In this document: positions 10,737 to 21,614 of the stretch, piece after piece | Layout of the letters: each line of letters begins with the position of its first letter | Numbering within the stretch: position 1 is the stretch's first letter | NCBI RefSeq assembly: GCF_029203305.1 | Contig: NC_089465.1 | Span: 930,001 to 994,000, forward strand | Direction: 5' to 3' | DNA: 64,000 bases | DNA from: Yamadazyma tenuis | Taxonomy: Eukaryota; Ascomycota; Pichiomycetes; Serinales; Debaryomycetaceae | Notes under the pieces: model-generated | Seen by the model: the letters and a program-made list of their open reading frames with translations, nothing else | The model's database searches: none | What the model was told of the DNA's origin: nothing | Position numbers and translations under genes: made by a program

Positions 10737-11447
10737 ATGGATAAAATACAGATCACCCTTCTCAGTATAATCCTAGGGTTATTCCTGATCATAGTGGTCT
10801 ACTACATACAGAACTTTGAACTCAAAAGCACCAAAAAAAATACCTTCTTGATCATCGGATGCAACAACAGTGGGAAGACTTTATTGTTCAATAAATTGAC
10901 CCAAAAACCAATAACCAGCACAGTATCTTCACTAGAAGCAAACTATGGAACTATTCATCTCCCGTTGAGCCAAGCGTCTATTGGTAAGCCTTTCCAGCTC
11001 ATCGATTATCCTGGATACTTGAAATATGAAAATGTGTTCAGATCGTTGGTGTCAGAGATCAACTTGAAAGGTGTAATATTCGTGGTTGATTCAGAAATTT
11101 CCAGTTTTAACAAGCAAATCAACCTTATATGTGTGAAGTTGTTCAGGATGTTGACCATCACCGAAAGTGTCCCCAATGGAGTTGATTATTTGATGGCCGT
11201 GAACAAAACTGACTTGTTCAACTCGTTGCCCATCTCCAAAATCAAAAGCTCGTTGGAGGCCGAGATGAACAAAGTCATAGAGAGCGAATTGAAAAACAAC
11301 GAAGACGACTTGACTTTCTGGCTCGACTACATGCCGTTTTCTTTCGAAAGAACCAATGGTAACATCGAGTTCAAGACTGGCAGTGTGTTAAAAGACAAAT
11401 ATTCCGACTGGACAAATTGGTTGGATGAGAGAGTGGTCAACCCATAA
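10737..11447 (+). CDS. SRP102: Signal recognition particle receptor beta subunit
   Basis: The 236-residue protein has an N-terminal membrane anchor (about 6-25) followed by a small Arf/Sar-like GTPase domain: P-loop GCNNSGKT (41-48), DYPGY in place of DxxG, and NKTD for guanine specificity. This layout is that of SR-beta, which anchors SR-alpha (Srp101) at the ER for co-translational targeting. The true ATG is at 10737; the frame reads a few codons further upstream only from a TTG. Length matches yeast Srp102 (244). It converges on VFA1, with 57 bases between stops. Confidence 0.92.
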   Translation: MDKIQITLLSIILGLFLIIVVYYIQNFELKSTKKNTFLIIGCNNSGKTLLFNKLTQKPITSTVSSLEANYGTIHLPLSQASIGKPFQLIDYPGYLKYENVFRSLVSEINLKGVIFVVDSEISSFNKQINLICVKLFRMLTITESVPNGVDYLMAVNKTDLFNSLPISKIKSSLEAEMNKVIESELKNNEDDLTFWLDYMPFSFERTNGNIEFKTGSVLKDKYSDWTNWLDERVVNP

Positions 11448-11504
11448 AAGGTTCGTTATTCATTTATACACATCTAGATACAGCTGGTGGCTCTACAAGC
11501 CTTT

Positions 11505-12077
11505 CTATACGTCATCTCCTAGTTTGGAGGTGGGGGCTGCTGGGAAAAATCCGGGGTTGTGCATATCCTTCAATCTCTTCTCGTTTATCTTCTTGTTAAT
11601 ATAATTCTTCAATCTCATTCTGAAAATGTCGTTGTTCAAGACATAATCCTTGAACTTGAAGTTGGCGATATCCGTGTCAAGCTGTTGTAACTTTTTCTCA
11701 TGAATCTCCTTTTCCTTGGTTAGAGTTTCGTAGGTGTTGGTCTTATCCTTATCTTTATCCTTATCTCCCTCATTGGAACTGGAGAAACCAGGAAGTTTAG
11801 CGAATACCGACGGCTTGTTCTTTTCAATCTTGACTTTCAATTGGGTGACGAGCTCCACCAACTCATCTTTCTCCTTGACTAGGGCATTGTAGGCATCATT
11901 AACACTGTGCACAGCAAAATGCTCATCAGCCAAGTGCAGTGGGCACACATAGAAAAAATCCACCGAGTTGGTAGTTACGAGCACGCTCGACGAGGACTTG
12001 TAGCAGATCACACAAGACTTCAGCTGAGAATCAGCCACTTGCCTTAACTTGTACTCATTTGTGAACGGCACCGACAT
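11505..12077 (-). CDS. VFA1: Vps4-associated protein Vfa1
   Basis: The 190-residue protein has an N-terminal Cys-containing module (CVICYKSSSSVLVT followed by DFFYVCPLHL), a Lys/Asp-rich coiled middle with a KDKDKDK run, and a helical C-terminal part rich in Lys/Leu. The N-terminus matches fungal Vfa1 (VPS4-associated family), which binds the AAA ATPase Vps4 and stimulates it in ESCRT-III disassembly at endosomes. The C-terminal helix is where the Vps4 MIT-binding element is expected. The start is an ATG with no in-frame alternative upstream. Confidence 0.88.
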   Translation of the reverse strand: MSVPFTNEYKLRQVADSQLKSCVICYKSSSSVLVTTNSVDFFYVCPLHLADEHFAVHSVNDAYNALVKEKDELVELVTQLKVKIEKNKPSVFAKLPGFSSSNEGDKDKDKDKTNTYETLTKEKEIHEKKLQQLDTDIANFKFKDYVLNNDIFRMRLKNYINKKINEKRLKDMHNPGFFPAAPTSKLGDDV

Positions 12078-12702
12078 TTTGTGGAGACGAAGTTAAGAAC
12101 AAGGTGCGCAAAAAATCAGGACACCGAAGACCCGAGATTTGTCAGAAGAGGGAAGTGTAAATTCAGATGACTTGGTCGACTGCTGCCTTGTGACGAAGAG
12201 GCCTCCGTAAGACCCCGGGTAGTTCAGTTTTGAATGTATGCCACCGGGTAGCCATCAAGGGTCGTTGTACACTATAGGCCTCCTCCATATCCTTCCAACG
12301 CGTTTAAATCAATCAAGTGTGGGACTCCTCGCCTAGAATTCGCACCCAAAATAGGAGACACGAAAAACATCCAGTCACCAACCAAACTTGGAAGCGAGGT
12401 GCCGATTATCTGAAATCGTTTGGCCAGAAAAAAAACAGTGAGTGAGAAATTTTTCAGGGAGAAAAAAAGTGTCATTTTTTTAGCCCCTTCGATTACAAAC
12501 ATCTAACTTATAAGTTCAAGGTGGATCCTTTTGTTTTAATAGTAGTGATATTTCCTGTCAATCAAAACAAAACTCATTGATTTAATATCCCAAGGTAGCC
12601 GTTTAGAAGATCCGCTTTTTAACCCCGTACCCGTAACCCCGACACCCCTTCCTATAAACACGTCGTTTAGTCAATTTTAAAAACTATTCTGACGACTTAA
12701 AC
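12078..12702. other. Divergent intergenic region between VFA1 and GLC7
   Basis: These 625 bases serve as promoters for both genes. Poly-A/T tracts occur at 12427-12480. An ACGCGT hexamer lies at 12298-12303, which by itself is not informative. No gene or RNA is recognised. Confidence 0.5.
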
Positions 12703-13677
12703 ATGGCCGATCACCAAGAAGCAGATATCGACTCCATTGTTGATAGATTATTGGAGGTCAGAGGCTCCAGACCCGGTAAGCAAGTGACTTTGTTGGAGCA
12801 TGAAATCAGATACTTGTGTACCAAAGCAAGAGAAATATTCATCCAGCAACCTATATTGTTAGAGTTGGAAGCTCCCATTAAAATTTGTGGTGATATCCAT
12901 GGTCAATACTATGACTTGTTAAGATTATTCGAATACGGTGGTTTCCCTCCTGAAGCTAACTACTTGTTTTTGGGTGATTATGTTGACAGAGGTAAACAAA
13001 GTTTGGAAACCATCTGTCTTTTGTTGGCCTATAAGATCAAATACCCAGAGAATTTCTTCATATTAAGAGGTAATCATGAGTGTGCTTCCATTAACAGAAT
13101 CTATGGTTTCTATGATGAGTGTAAGAGACGTTATAATATCAAATTATGGAAGACCTTTACCGATTGTTTCAATTGTTTACCAATTGCCGCTATAATTGAT
13201 GAGAAGATTTTTACCATGCATGGAGGTTTAAGTCCAGACTTAAACACCATGGAACAAATCAGAAGAGTGATGAGACCAACTGATATTCCTGATGTTGGAT
13301 TATTATGTGATTTATTATGGTCGGATCCTGATAAAGATATCACTGGATGGTCCGAAAATGATAGAGGGGTTTCCTTTACTTTTGGTCCTGATGTTGTATC
13401 AAGATTTTTGCAGAAGCATGATATGGACTTGATTTGTAGAGCTCATCAAGTCGTTGAAGATGGGTATGAATTTTTCTCCAAACGCCAATTGGTTACATTA
13501 TTCTCAGCTCCTAATTATTGTGGAGAATTTGATAATGCCGGTGCAATGATGAGTGTGGATGAAAGTTTATTATGTTCTTTCCAGATATTGAAGCCTGCTG
13601 ATAAGCAATCCAAGTACCCTCCACATCCATTGATGGGTAACAATCCTCAAAGAAAGCAAAAAAGAGGTTCAAAGTGA
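12703..13677 (+). CDS. GLC7: Protein phosphatase type 1 catalytic subunit
   Basis: The 324-residue PPP-family Ser/Thr phosphatase has the metal-binding motifs GDIHGQ, GDYVDRG and RGNHE in order, then the HGGLSPD and [16 protein letters not shown] segments typical of PP1. The sequence is nearly invariant with Glc7/PP1. It acts with many regulatory subunits in glycogen metabolism, mitosis, glucose repression and mRNA export. The C-terminus is a short basic tail. The S. cerevisiae gene carries an intron; this one is uninterrupted. The start is the first ATG. Confidence 0.97.
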   Translation: MADHQEADIDSIVDRLLEVRGSRPGKQVTLLEHEIRYLCTKAREIFIQQPILLELEAPIKICGDIHGQYYDLLRLFEYGGFPPEANYLFLGDYVDRGKQSLETICLLLAYKIKYPENFFILRGNHECASINRIYGFYDECKRRYNIKLWKTFTDCFNCLPIAAIIDEKIFTMHGGLSPDLNTMEQIRRVMRPTDIPDVGLLCDLLWSDPDKDITGWSENDRGVSFTFGPDVVSRFLQKHDMDLICRAHQVVEDGYEFFSKRQLVTLFSAPNYCGEFDNAGAMMSVDESLLCSFQILKPADKQSKYPPHPLMGNNPQRKQKRGSK

Positions 13678-14187
13678 AAGAGTTAAACTAAGAAAGCTGA
13701 TCCAATCTTAACAGAAATGAACCTTGATATTCAAATCCCACTAAAGAACTCCCAGCAAAGTACCTCAACAAGTTAGCCCCAATTTTCTTTTTTAGTGTAC
13801 TTGAGTTTTGTTTTTGGCTAGGTTTTCTTTATTACGAAACTCACTCTTTGTGGCCTACCTTTATCTTCAGTTCAATTTCTGTAACAATTAATAATGAATA
13901 TTTGTTGATTTGAGATTATCTAACGAATGTAGTAAGCGAATTACTGCAATAGCATGTCTAGTTTTATGCTTTATATATTATTATAAGTCTTGATGTTATC
14001 CCTTCAGTAGACCCCAACATACTCTGAATCAGGAGACGCGTAGAATGCAAAAAAAGCAGTCACAAAGTGCACGTGATCCCAATCCTACTGTTCTCGCACT
14101 CGCACAAAAACTTTTCTAGCGAGCATCTACAGTCTCAGAAGAATTTTAGTTTTCAGAAACATTTTCCACATACTAAAGTAATTCAAG
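13678..14187. other. Intergenic, GLC7 3' flank and RPS27 promoter
   Basis: AT-rich 3' flank up to about 13990, then the ribosomal protein promoter. A CACGTG box is listed separately. An ACGCGT occurs at 14036-14041. No additional gene is seen. Confidence 0.5.
14070..14075. promoter_or_regulatory. CACGTG (Cbf1-type) box upstream of RPS27
   Basis: The E-box in GCACGTGA sits 113-118 bases upstream of the RPS27 ATG. In Candida albicans, Cbf1 together with Tbf1 occupies ribosomal protein gene promoters, so the placement is meaningful. No Tbf1-type element was seen near it. Confidence 0.5.
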
Positions 14188-14845
14188 ATGGTATGTTTGA
14201 TCAAAACCCCATACTGGAACCAGCTGTGTTGGTCTATATGACCTGTATCCCATGATTTGTGTATTATGTTCTTCCGGGCCTCCCATTCCTAACCTCAAGC
14301 CTAAGTTCACCCCATGTCCATCCCTAAAGTCTAGTGACCCTTTAATAAGACCAATTCGATTTACTATTTCATACATTTATTCATTGCCGTTCCAAATACA
14401 AATAGAGAATAGCCCCGATGACTATTATAAGAGGAGTCTGCCGAAAATCATATTTGATGATATTTAGAATTCGTATCCTTTACTGAAGATCCTTCACTCA
14501 CCAGAAATCCATTTTAAGAATCACAACGCATCCCTTACCTTCAGGGAACTAACACTGCCAGAGTTTTTTATCCGTACATGTTACTAACTGATTTTTTAGG
14601 TTTTAGTTCAAGATTTGTTAAACCCTTCTCCAGCTTCCGAAGCTCAAAAGCACAAGAAGAAGGCCTTGGTGCAAGCTCCAAGATCTTATTTCATGGACGT
14701 CAAGTGTCACGGATGTATCAACATCACCACTGTGTTCTCCCATGCTCAAACCGCTGTCACTTGTGACGGATGTGCCACTGTTTTGTGTACCCCAACCGGT
14801 GGTAAGGCTAAATTAACTGAAGGATGTTCATTCAGAAAGAAGTAA
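14188..14845 (+). CDS. RPS27: 40S ribosomal protein eS27, split by one intron (join 14188-14190, 14600-14845)
   Basis: Exon 1 is only the ATG (14188-14190); a GTATGT donor follows at once. Exon 2 (14600-14845) opens [15 protein letters not shown]. Together they give an 82-residue protein, exactly the length of yeast Rps27. The zinc-binding Cys set is visible as VKCHGC ... VTCDGC with [10 protein letters not shown] after it. Yeast RPS27 genes also carry an intron at the very start. eS27 is a zinc-ribbon protein of the small subunit needed for pre-rRNA processing. The split was inferred from splice signals and homology. Confidence 0.95.
14191..14599 (+). other. Spliceosomal intron of RPS27
   Basis: The 409-base intron has the donor GTATGT (14191-14196), the canonical branch site TACTAAC (14582-14588), a T-run, and acceptor TAG (14597-14599). 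It is the only intron recognised in the window. No convincing snoRNA was found in it. Confidence 0.93.
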
Positions 14846-15002
14846 ATAATTCTTGTATAATTTAATATCAAACCGCATAGAGACCTATTTTTCATCCCTC
14901 TCAGTCTCTTTTCAATTGAAGCTTTCGAGTCTCAGATTTGTGAAAGTTGCAAATTCTAAAGCGACCCAAATAATTTCCCCATTGGGAACACAAATAAACA
15001 TC

Positions 15003-16907
15003 ATGTCCCCATATATTGATTTATGGAAGACCAAAATTTTGTACTTCCAATACAAAATGTTAGCACAGGTCTTGACGGTGTTGCTAGTGGTACAAGCAAC
15101 CCTAGCAATAAACTCTCAAGCATTATATGCCATCACCAAGAACCTAATCTATTTGAGTTTGGACAATGAGGATTTGGTTGCAATCAACTTCTCGATTTCA
15201 GGTGATTCGGATACTGATACTTCTCAATCGCTTAGGTTATTAGCGAGTCCTCCCTCCGGTTCATCGTTGTTTCTTGTGAAAGATGAGTTGTTTGGAATGA
15301 CAGGAGACAACGAAGGTGATTTGAGTCTCTCAAAGTATAATGGAGATGAGGACGAGTGGGACACAATCAAGCTCAATTCTACCCAAATCACCGATAATCA
15401 GTTCTACAACTCCTCCAGCTATCTAACATCCTTTGATTCAGACCAGATATATATCTACGGTGGAATTAATGCTGACGATGAAGTTTCTGATAGACTACTC
15501 TCTTTGGACTTCAATACGTTTGTATTATCCAACATTTCAACCACCACCAAACCAGAATCTTTTTACGGAGCTTCCAACTTGATAGCACCAGACTCATCCA
15601 CTCAGTTGTTGATAGCAGGCAAAAGCAGCCAAGGCTGGCTAAACATGTTCCAGTTGGCCACCTGGAATTTCGAAAGTGGGTGGTCCTTCAAAACGGTTGC
15701 AAAAGGTGGGAACAGTATCAACTCCAGACAACAACCTCTTGTTTTACCCATTTTCAATAAACTAGACAACAACTCGCTAAGTACTGTGGTAAATTACTAC
15801 CATGTCAGCAAAGTGTTGGTGATTGGAGGTGAACAAAATGGTAAGTCCAGTAGTCCCGAAATCGCCTATTTGGACGTGAGTGAGAACGATTGGACTTACA
15901 GTGTACCCACCATAGACAATTCTGTTTTCAATGCTGATGACTATATAGGTATAGTCACTGTGTTTGAGAACATCATCACCATTTCCAAAAGTAGCTCCAA
16001 AAGAGACGGCCAATATGAAGTTAACTACTTCGACTTGAATTTTGAAAAAGCCCTGAAAATCAATGTTCCAAGTGATCCGGCTAAGTCGAGCAAAGAGGAA
16101 AGTGCTTCAATACAACAAAAAGCCATTCTTGGAACCGTCATTCCAATTGGGGCATTGATATGCATTGTGGCCGGTGGCTACTTTTTCATGAAGAAGCGGA
16201 AGGCCCAAAAACTTGAACGAGAATTAAAGGACTTAAACTACCATTTCGAGAATAACTACAAGGTTGAAGGAACACACAATGCCTTATTCAATGATTCTCA
16301 TTCCACATTGGATGTAGATTCAATAGACTCATGGGTCAGAAAGAGACAGGAGTTCGACAGAAACCAACATATGCAGAGCCAAGAAACCCTTACTAGAGAA
16401 AACAGTATAGTGGACTATTTCAATATTAAGGAAAGAGACGACGAAGATGAAGATGAAAACTCATTTGTGCTGACGCCACAACCACTTAAGACCCTCAGCA
16501 AACTTAACAAACGAGTTGTTCGGCTCAAGAAGTCCATCAGTTTCAACAGCCTTCCTTCTCCAGAAAGAAGAGCGAATCTTCTCAATGATGATGAAGCCCG
16601 AATCGACATCATCACTCCAACTAAAACGAGGACCAGAAACTTAAGTCCGGTAAGAAGTCCCATAAAAACCCGCTCTAGTATCGACAGCGCCAAAGTGAAA
16701 CCTGTTGAAGAACCTAATGTGTTCGACGACTACGAGTTTGCTTCTGAAGAGAAGTCAATCGATGATTTCGATGTTGATGTGCAGGTTCTCGTGAGCTCCA
16801 AAAGAAGATCCACGTTAAAAGTGGTCAACCCTGACGTCTCTTCGTCACGTCTGGATAGTATCCGGTACCGGACCCCCTCTAATGACTCTATTAATGAAGA
16901 CTTGTGA
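15003..16907 (+). CDS. Type I membrane protein with a kelch/beta-propeller-like ectodomain
   Basis: The 634-residue protein has a hydrophobic secretion signal (about 19-37, AQVLTVLLVVQATLA), an ectodomain of repeated beta-rich segments (for example IYIYGGINADDEVSDRLLSLD, split here as IYIYGGIN and DRLLSLDFN; and KVLVIGGEQNGKSSS) suggestive of kelch or galactose-oxidase-like blades, many N-glycosylation sequons, one TM helix (about 375-397), a basic stop-transfer KKRKAQK, and a 240-residue Ser/acidic cytoplasmic tail. Such a layout suggests a plasma-membrane or cell-cortex landmark or sensor. No named orthologue is recognised. The first ATG is 15003; an in-frame ATG at 15057 would place the signal peptide exactly at the N-terminus and is equally plausible. 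Confidence 0.75.
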   Translation: MSPYIDLWKTKILYFQYKMLAQVLTVLLVVQATLAINSQALYAITKNLIYLSLDNEDLVAINFSISGDSDTDTSQSLRLLASPPSGSSLFLVKDELFGMTGDNEGDLSLSKYNGDEDEWDTIKLNSTQITDNQFYNSSSYLTSFDSDQIYIYGGINADDEVSDRLLSLDFNTFVLSNISTTTKPESFYGASNLIAPDSSTQLLIAGKSSQGWLNMFQLATWNFESGWSFKTVAKGGNSINSRQQPLVLPIFNKLDNNSLSTVVNYYHVSKVLVIGGEQNGKSSSPEIAYLDVSENDWTYSVPTIDNSVFNADDYIGIVTVFENIITISKSSSKRDGQYEVNYFDLNFEKALKINVPSDPAKSSKEESASIQQKAILGTVIPIGALICIVAGGYFFMKKRKAQKLERELKDLNYHFENNYKVEGTHNALFNDSHSTLDVDSIDSWVRKRQEFDRNQHMQSQETLTRENSIVDYFNIKERDDEDEDENSFVLTPQPLKTLSKLNKRVVRLKKSISFNSLPSPERRANLLNDDEARIDIITPTKTRTRNLSPVRSPIKTRSSIDSAKVKPVEEPNVFDDYEFASEEKSIDDFDVDVQVLVSSKRRSTLKVVNPDVSSSRLDSIRYRTPSNDSINEDL

Positions 16908-17092
16908 TTGTAAGCATGTATCAATAAGTATTTTTAAAAATATGTATATCGTACACTACGAGATATTCTGTAATTTTGCATTCAGCCTCAATCGCTCACT
17001 GATAATGTTTTTCCTCACAAACCTCAAGGAAAAAATATTCGGATTTGATAAATTAATGGAAACATAAACCACAATTGGGATAACCATTCATA

Positions 17093-19648
17093 ATGAACAT
17101 CGATGAGACTTATGAAGAGGACGTCTATATGAGTCAGGATTTCGATCCTGAATCGCCCATTTTTGTCAATGATCTGCTAGAACGTGATGGGGGTTCCAAT
17201 GGGTTTATCATGGATAATAAGACCACTGAACAATACTTCATGGGTGACCCGGATCCATCAGAACCCATGCTGGACAATGGATTCGACAACTTACACGCCG
17301 AATCGTTGATCCAGGCTGCCTCAGAAAGTGATCATACAAACACTCATGATAAAGCTGGCGACCTCAGCCAAACATCGGGTGACCATAGTAATATTTCGTT
17401 TTCCATTCCGGGAGCTTTCAAAGAGAACAACTATATGGAAATCGATAACTCGCCACCTTTCACCATTGACCTGGATCTATTCTTCGACTCGGCCAGCAAT
17501 AACAATAATAACAGCAATCACAATACTACTAATAATCAGTCGGGCGGTAAGGAAGCTTCTACCAGAGAAACATTATTTCCTCATAACCAATTCTTTATCC
17601 GCCAATACAAGAATCTGCTTCTGCTGCTGAATCAAGGACATCTGCCCAACAACAATGTGTCCCCCAACTCTAATGTGGTGGGTTCAAATGTCAATACCCC
17701 TGTACCCACTCAGAACCCCCATTTCGATACTCCAAATTCCGTCATAAATCCAAACTACCTCCCCTCCGAAAACCAATACTATGATGACGCTTCTGTTTAC
17801 TCATCCATTGTCAATGATAACGAATCAGTCGATAACCACAGCCAATTTAATCGCCGTTCTATAAGCATGACTCAAACCAACCTTAGTGTGGGACCGTATC
17901 CACCGGTGAATCCTTATGCCAACGACCTTTCACCTTTGACCACAACCACCTCATTAACACATTCAGTGAATTCACTTCATTCGACCCAGCCATCATTTTT
18001 CTCTGCTCATCAGTACTTACCGAGACACTCTCTTGAAGTACCGTTATCCCATAGAAATTCGGTGGATTATATTTCCAAAAATCGCAATTCGATTGAGCCT
18101 TCAACCTCTGTACAACGACAACCAAGAGCAAATAACAACAGGTACTTGAGTTTTACTAATTCCATCTCCAACTACATTCCGTTCATGGGTGATAAGAATA
18201 ACAGTAATAATAACAACAATAATCAAAGAACTTCACCCATTTCTGGCCCCCCATCACCAATTTCCAATGGATCAGGCTCAACCCCTTTCATGAACCAGCC
18301 CGCAGCCCAACGCCAACAATCCAAGCATCTAATTAGAAGCATCTTCAAATTAAATCCTCAGAACGCTCAAGAGTCCATGGAAAATCCTGAAGTGAACGAC
18401 AATGAGTCTCCAGATATTGAGGGGATTACTGAAGAGATTACCGCTTCCGAATTTGATCGTGATCTTAACGCTGAATTCTTGGTCTTGAGCCCTACGGGAG
18501 AGGAGCTGGAATTGTACGGCTTAAACCCATTACCAAATAACATCAGCTCCAAAAAAGTGAAAAAACCCAAGAGAAGCATTTTCACAAGATTCAAAGGTCC
18601 TGTTAAGCAAGAATCAACTGATGAGTTGGATTTCAACAACGATGATTCAAGTAAGCATAGCGGAAACAACTCGTCTAATCAAGAGCTCGATGATCCGCAA
18701 AGCTTTGATTTTCATGGTAATATGTCAAGAACTCCTTCATCTGCTAATACTGTTAGAACTGGAAATAATCTTCAGCCAAACTTGGAAATCACAAACTCAA
18801 ACGGCTCATCTCACTTTCCTGATTATGCAGCATTGTTTGAGAACGTCGGTAAACGTAAAATGATTGGTAAGAATTCTACCTTTAAAAATAAAACTAGAGT
18901 GAAAACAGAAAAGCTGGGAACGGATACTTTTGATGAGGATAACGATACTTCTTTTATGAACACCAAGGTCAAGCATGAGAAACAAGAATTTGATACTTTT
19001 GATAACGACGTTGATTCCTTTCCAAATAGCAAGGTTCTGTTTGAAGCATCATCCACTGTCTCTTCATCGACCACTGCCCATTCTCGTCATCCTAGCCAGT
19101 ACGAGGACCTGATGCACGACGACGATGATTATGATCGTAATGAAAATGGTGGGAACAGCACAAACGTGTTGTCGAATGCCTCTAAGCGAATCTTGGGTTC
19201 TAAGTTAATGAAGCGTAAACCATCCAAAAAAGAGTCGGAGCTAAAAAACATCAAAACTAAGGTCATGGCTGATGGGGTTGAAGTTGAGGTGGATATGAAA
19301 ACACTTAACTTACCTCAAGATGCCCAGGCTTTCCCTATTAGTGTGGTGAATTCCAAAACTAGAACAAGAGGTCGTAAGGAGAATAAGGAGGCAGATTTGA
19401 GTGATCTGACCAAGATTTACTTGTGTACCTATTGTTCTAGACGATTCAAAAGACAAGAGCACTTGAAGCGGCACTTCAGATCCTTACACACATTTGAGAA
19501 GCCATATTCTTGTGATATTTGTAACAAGAAGTTCAGTAGAACTGACAACTTGAACCAACATTTGAAGACACACAAGGAAGAGGAAGCAGCAGCCGAAGCC
19601 GCCGCTGCAGCAGCGGCTGCTGCTGCCACTTTAGGTGAAGCTACATAA
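17093..19648 (+). CDS. C2H2 zinc-finger transcription factor, Msn2/Msn4-like
   Basis: The 851-residue protein has a long low-complexity N-terminal region rich in Asn, Ser and acidic residues, and two tandem C2H2 fingers near the end (about 778-834): [17 protein letters not shown] and [17 protein letters not shown]. The RxEHLKRH/RxDNLxQH recognition helices are those of Msn2/Msn4, which bind the stress element AGGGG. CTG-clade species carry two relatives (Msn4 and Mnl1), and I cannot tell which this is. A poly-Ala tail (about 837-848) follows the fingers. The protein has few CTG codons. It converges on the Ace2/Swi5-like gene, 262 bases between stops. Confidence 0.88.
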   Translation: MNIDETYEEDVYMSQDFDPESPIFVNDLLERDGGSNGFIMDNKTTEQYFMGDPDPSEPMLDNGFDNLHAESLIQAASESDHTNTHDKAGDLSQTSGDHSNISFSIPGAFKENNYMEIDNSPPFTIDLDLFFDSASNNNNNSNHNTTNNQSGGKEASTRETLFPHNQFFIRQYKNLLLLLNQGHLPNNNVSPNSNVVGSNVNTPVPTQNPHFDTPNSVINPNYLPSENQYYDDASVYSSIVNDNESVDNHSQFNRRSISMTQTNLSVGPYPPVNPYANDLSPLTTTTSLTHSVNSLHSTQPSFFSAHQYLPRHSLEVPLSHRNSVDYISKNRNSIEPSTSVQRQPRANNNRYLSFTNSISNYIPFMGDKNNSNNNNNNQRTSPISGPPSPISNGSGSTPFMNQPAAQRQQSKHLIRSIFKLNPQNAQESMENPEVNDNESPDIEGITEEITASEFDRDLNAEFLVLSPTGEELELYGLNPLPNNISSKKVKKPKRSIFTRFKGPVKQESTDELDFNNDDSSKHSGNNSSNQELDDPQSFDFHGNMSRTPSSANTVRTGNNLQPNLEITNSNGSSHFPDYAALFENVGKRKMIGKNSTFKNKTRVKTEKLGTDTFDEDNDTSFMNTKVKHEKQEFDTFDNDVDSFPNSKVLFEASSTVSSSTTAHSRHPSQYEDLMHDDDDYDRNENGGNSTNVLSNASKRILGSKLMKRKPSKKESELKNIKTKVMADGVEVEVDMKTLNLPQDAQAFPISVVNSKTRTRGRKENKEADLSDLTKIYLCTYCSRRFKRQEHLKRHFRSLHTFEKPYSCDICNKKFSRTDNLNQHLKTHKEEEAAAEAAAAAAAAAATLGEAT

Positions 19649-19910
19649 GGTATCATGTACGAAACCTGATTTGCATTATATAAATCTTTACTTCTTTGGG
19701 TATTTGAACCCATTATTTTCAACTGCTTGGAAATCTTACATTTTTTAAATATGAAAATACGGAATTTATAAATCAACAAAATTTGCAACCATGCAAGCGA
19801 GACTTTTGAACCTTTATTTAAATTGCAACTATTATAATATTCAGAGTAATGCACAAGCTCCATAAGAATTAAAAGGCAGTGGGTAATGCAGAAAATTAGC
19901 TGGCTAGATG

Positions 19911-21614
19911 CTAAAGGGCTGGGATATCATTAAGATTTTGTAATAAGTTGTTCGTTATTTCGTTTTCATTAGATTCGACGATCCTTGCAGGAGAACTGTA
20001 ATCATCCAATGGAGAGTCATCTTGTCTTTCAGGTGACCTTAATGAATCCGCTTGGTCGGGAGGAATTCTCCCACTGCATATGTTTCTCAATCTGTGTTTC
20101 TTCATGGCATCAATTCGAGTGAATTCTTTCCCACAAGGACATCTACAATGCCTTGCCTCCAAATGACCTTTAACATGACGATTCAAATCGTGCTGTCTAA
20201 CAAACTTCTTTGGACAATACATACATGGAAATGGTCTGTCACTCAAATGTGTTTGAATGTGAGACCTCACGTTATACCTCCTCGTAAATCTTTTGCCGCA
20301 ATTTTTATAAGTACAAGTGAATGTCTTATTTGAATCAGGTCCATCAAAGTACCTATCAAGCTCACCAGGAGGTAATAAGGAGGTTTTCTTGATTCTCCTC
20401 TTTGGAGAACTCTGTTTGATTGCATTCCTGACATCCCGGTTATTTTTCACACTTGGTGATACTATTGGGCTCCATTCCAACATGATTTTGTTTCTTGATG
20501 GAGTCATTGGTGTTTGACTTGGTTTCAATGGAGTCAACTGAGTGATTGTTTCATTAACATCAATGTTCTCGCTGGTGTTCACAGGAACATTCCTCAAAGG
20601 GCTTGAATAATAGTCGGCTTTCAACGGTGAAGAACTAAGGGATTGCAGGTTTATTGGAGAAGAATACCCATCATTGAAATAATTGTCATCCGAAAAGAAC
20701 TGGGGATTATAGAAATAGCTCACAGCCGGAGACGAGTTCAAGTTCCCGTTCAAATTCACTGGTGAGGATTCTCTAGTGAAAGGACGTGGTGAAGGAGATG
20801 ACTGATCGGGGGAGTCATTGGTTAACCTTGGTGGAGATGGTGGAGGTAAGTAAGTGTTGGCGTTGGCATTGAATGCTTGTTTTTTGCGTGGAGAAGGATC
20901 TTGGACTGGAATAGGAACGTATTTCATGTGGGCTTTATCATCTTCTTCCAAAAGCGGTTCGATATCATCAACATATACTTGTTCTGGTTGGCTATGGTTC
21001 AATCTACTCAACTCCTGTAAGTACTTTGCAGAGTACATATTACCAGGATTCATGGATCTTCTATCATTATCAGACGTATCAGGAGACGGAGGAAACTTAT
21101 AAGAATTGGGATTATTGTTGGGCACCAAGTAATCATCGCTGCTCTTCTTGGACGATGGCTTGGGATCTTCTTCCTCGATTAAAACGTTAACAGGTTTAGC
21201 GGAGATAGATTTTCTCAAAGGCAGGGACATGGCCGAGGTTGAAGCCATCCTCACCAACTGCACAGGTGAAATGGACTTGTCGTCATTCTTGAGCTCAATA
21301 GACAATTCCCGAGTATGATTCTCAAATCCGAAAATTGCAGTCCCACTAATTTTCCTACTATGTCTAGCTTGATGAAAGTGGAAAGAGTTCCCAGCCGAAT
21401 GATGGTGGTTGCTTTCGATACGTTTAGGAGATGAGTGTTGTGGTAAGTCGTTTGGAAACCCAGTTGGGACGTCCAAATCTTGTATACCCAATAAGGTTTG
21501 GTTGAGTAAGTCGTCGATATCAGGGTTGATTCCCTCCAAATATTGGTCTAAATCTTGATTCTTGATCAATTCCAGTGAGTTAGGAATATCCACCCAATTG
21601 GAAAATTGTTCCAT
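19911..21614 (-). CDS. ACE2: C2H2 transcription factor, Ace2/Swi5 family
   Basis: The 567-residue protein has an acidic N-terminus (DQYLEGINPDIDDLLNQTLLGI), numerous SP/TP sites suited to Cdk control, and a C-terminal three-finger domain (about 430-515): CTYKNCGKRFTRRYNVRSH, CMYCPKKFVRQHDLNRH, and an atypical third finger CPCGKEFTRIDAMKKHRLRN. This finger set is diagnostic of Swi5/Ace2, which drive daughter-cell and cell-separation genes in M/G1. CTG-clade yeasts usually keep one member, named ACE2. It is shorter than C. albicans Ace2. The start is the first ATG and begins a conserved helical segment. Confidence 0.9.
   Translation of the reverse strand: MEQFSNWVDIPNSLELIKNQDLDQYLEGINPDIDDLLNQTLLGIQDLDVPTGFPNDLPQHSSPKRIESNHHHSAGNSFHFHQARHSRKISGTAIFGFENHTRELSIELKNDDKSISPVQLVRMASTSAMSLPLRKSISAKPVNVLIEEEDPKPSSKKSSDDYLVPNNNPNSYKFPPSPDTSDNDRRSMNPGNMYSAKYLQELSRLNHSQPEQVYVDDIEPLLEEDDKAHMKYVPIPVQDPSPRKKQAFNANANTYLPPPSPPRLTNDSPDQSSPSPRPFTRESSPVNLNGNLNSSPAVSYFYNPQFFSDDNYFNDGYSSPINLQSLSSSPLKADYYSSPLRNVPVNTSENIDVNETITQLTPLKPSQTPMTPSRNKIMLEWSPIVSPSVKNNRDVRNAIKQSSPKRRIKKTSLLPPGELDRYFDGPDSNKTFTCTYKNCGKRFTRRYNVRSHIQTHLSDRPFPCMYCPKKFVRQHDLNRHVKGHLEARHCRCPCGKEFTRIDAMKKHRLRNICSGRIPPDQADSLRSPERQDDSPLDDYSSPARIVESNENEITNNLLQNLNDIPAL

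Noticed and set aside
12298..12303. ACGCGT (MluI cell-cycle box) between VFA1 and GLC7, and others at 14036 and 53614
   Set aside because: Single six-base words are expected many times in 64 kb and the neighbouring genes are not typical G1/S targets; MBP1 itself lies elsewhere in the window.
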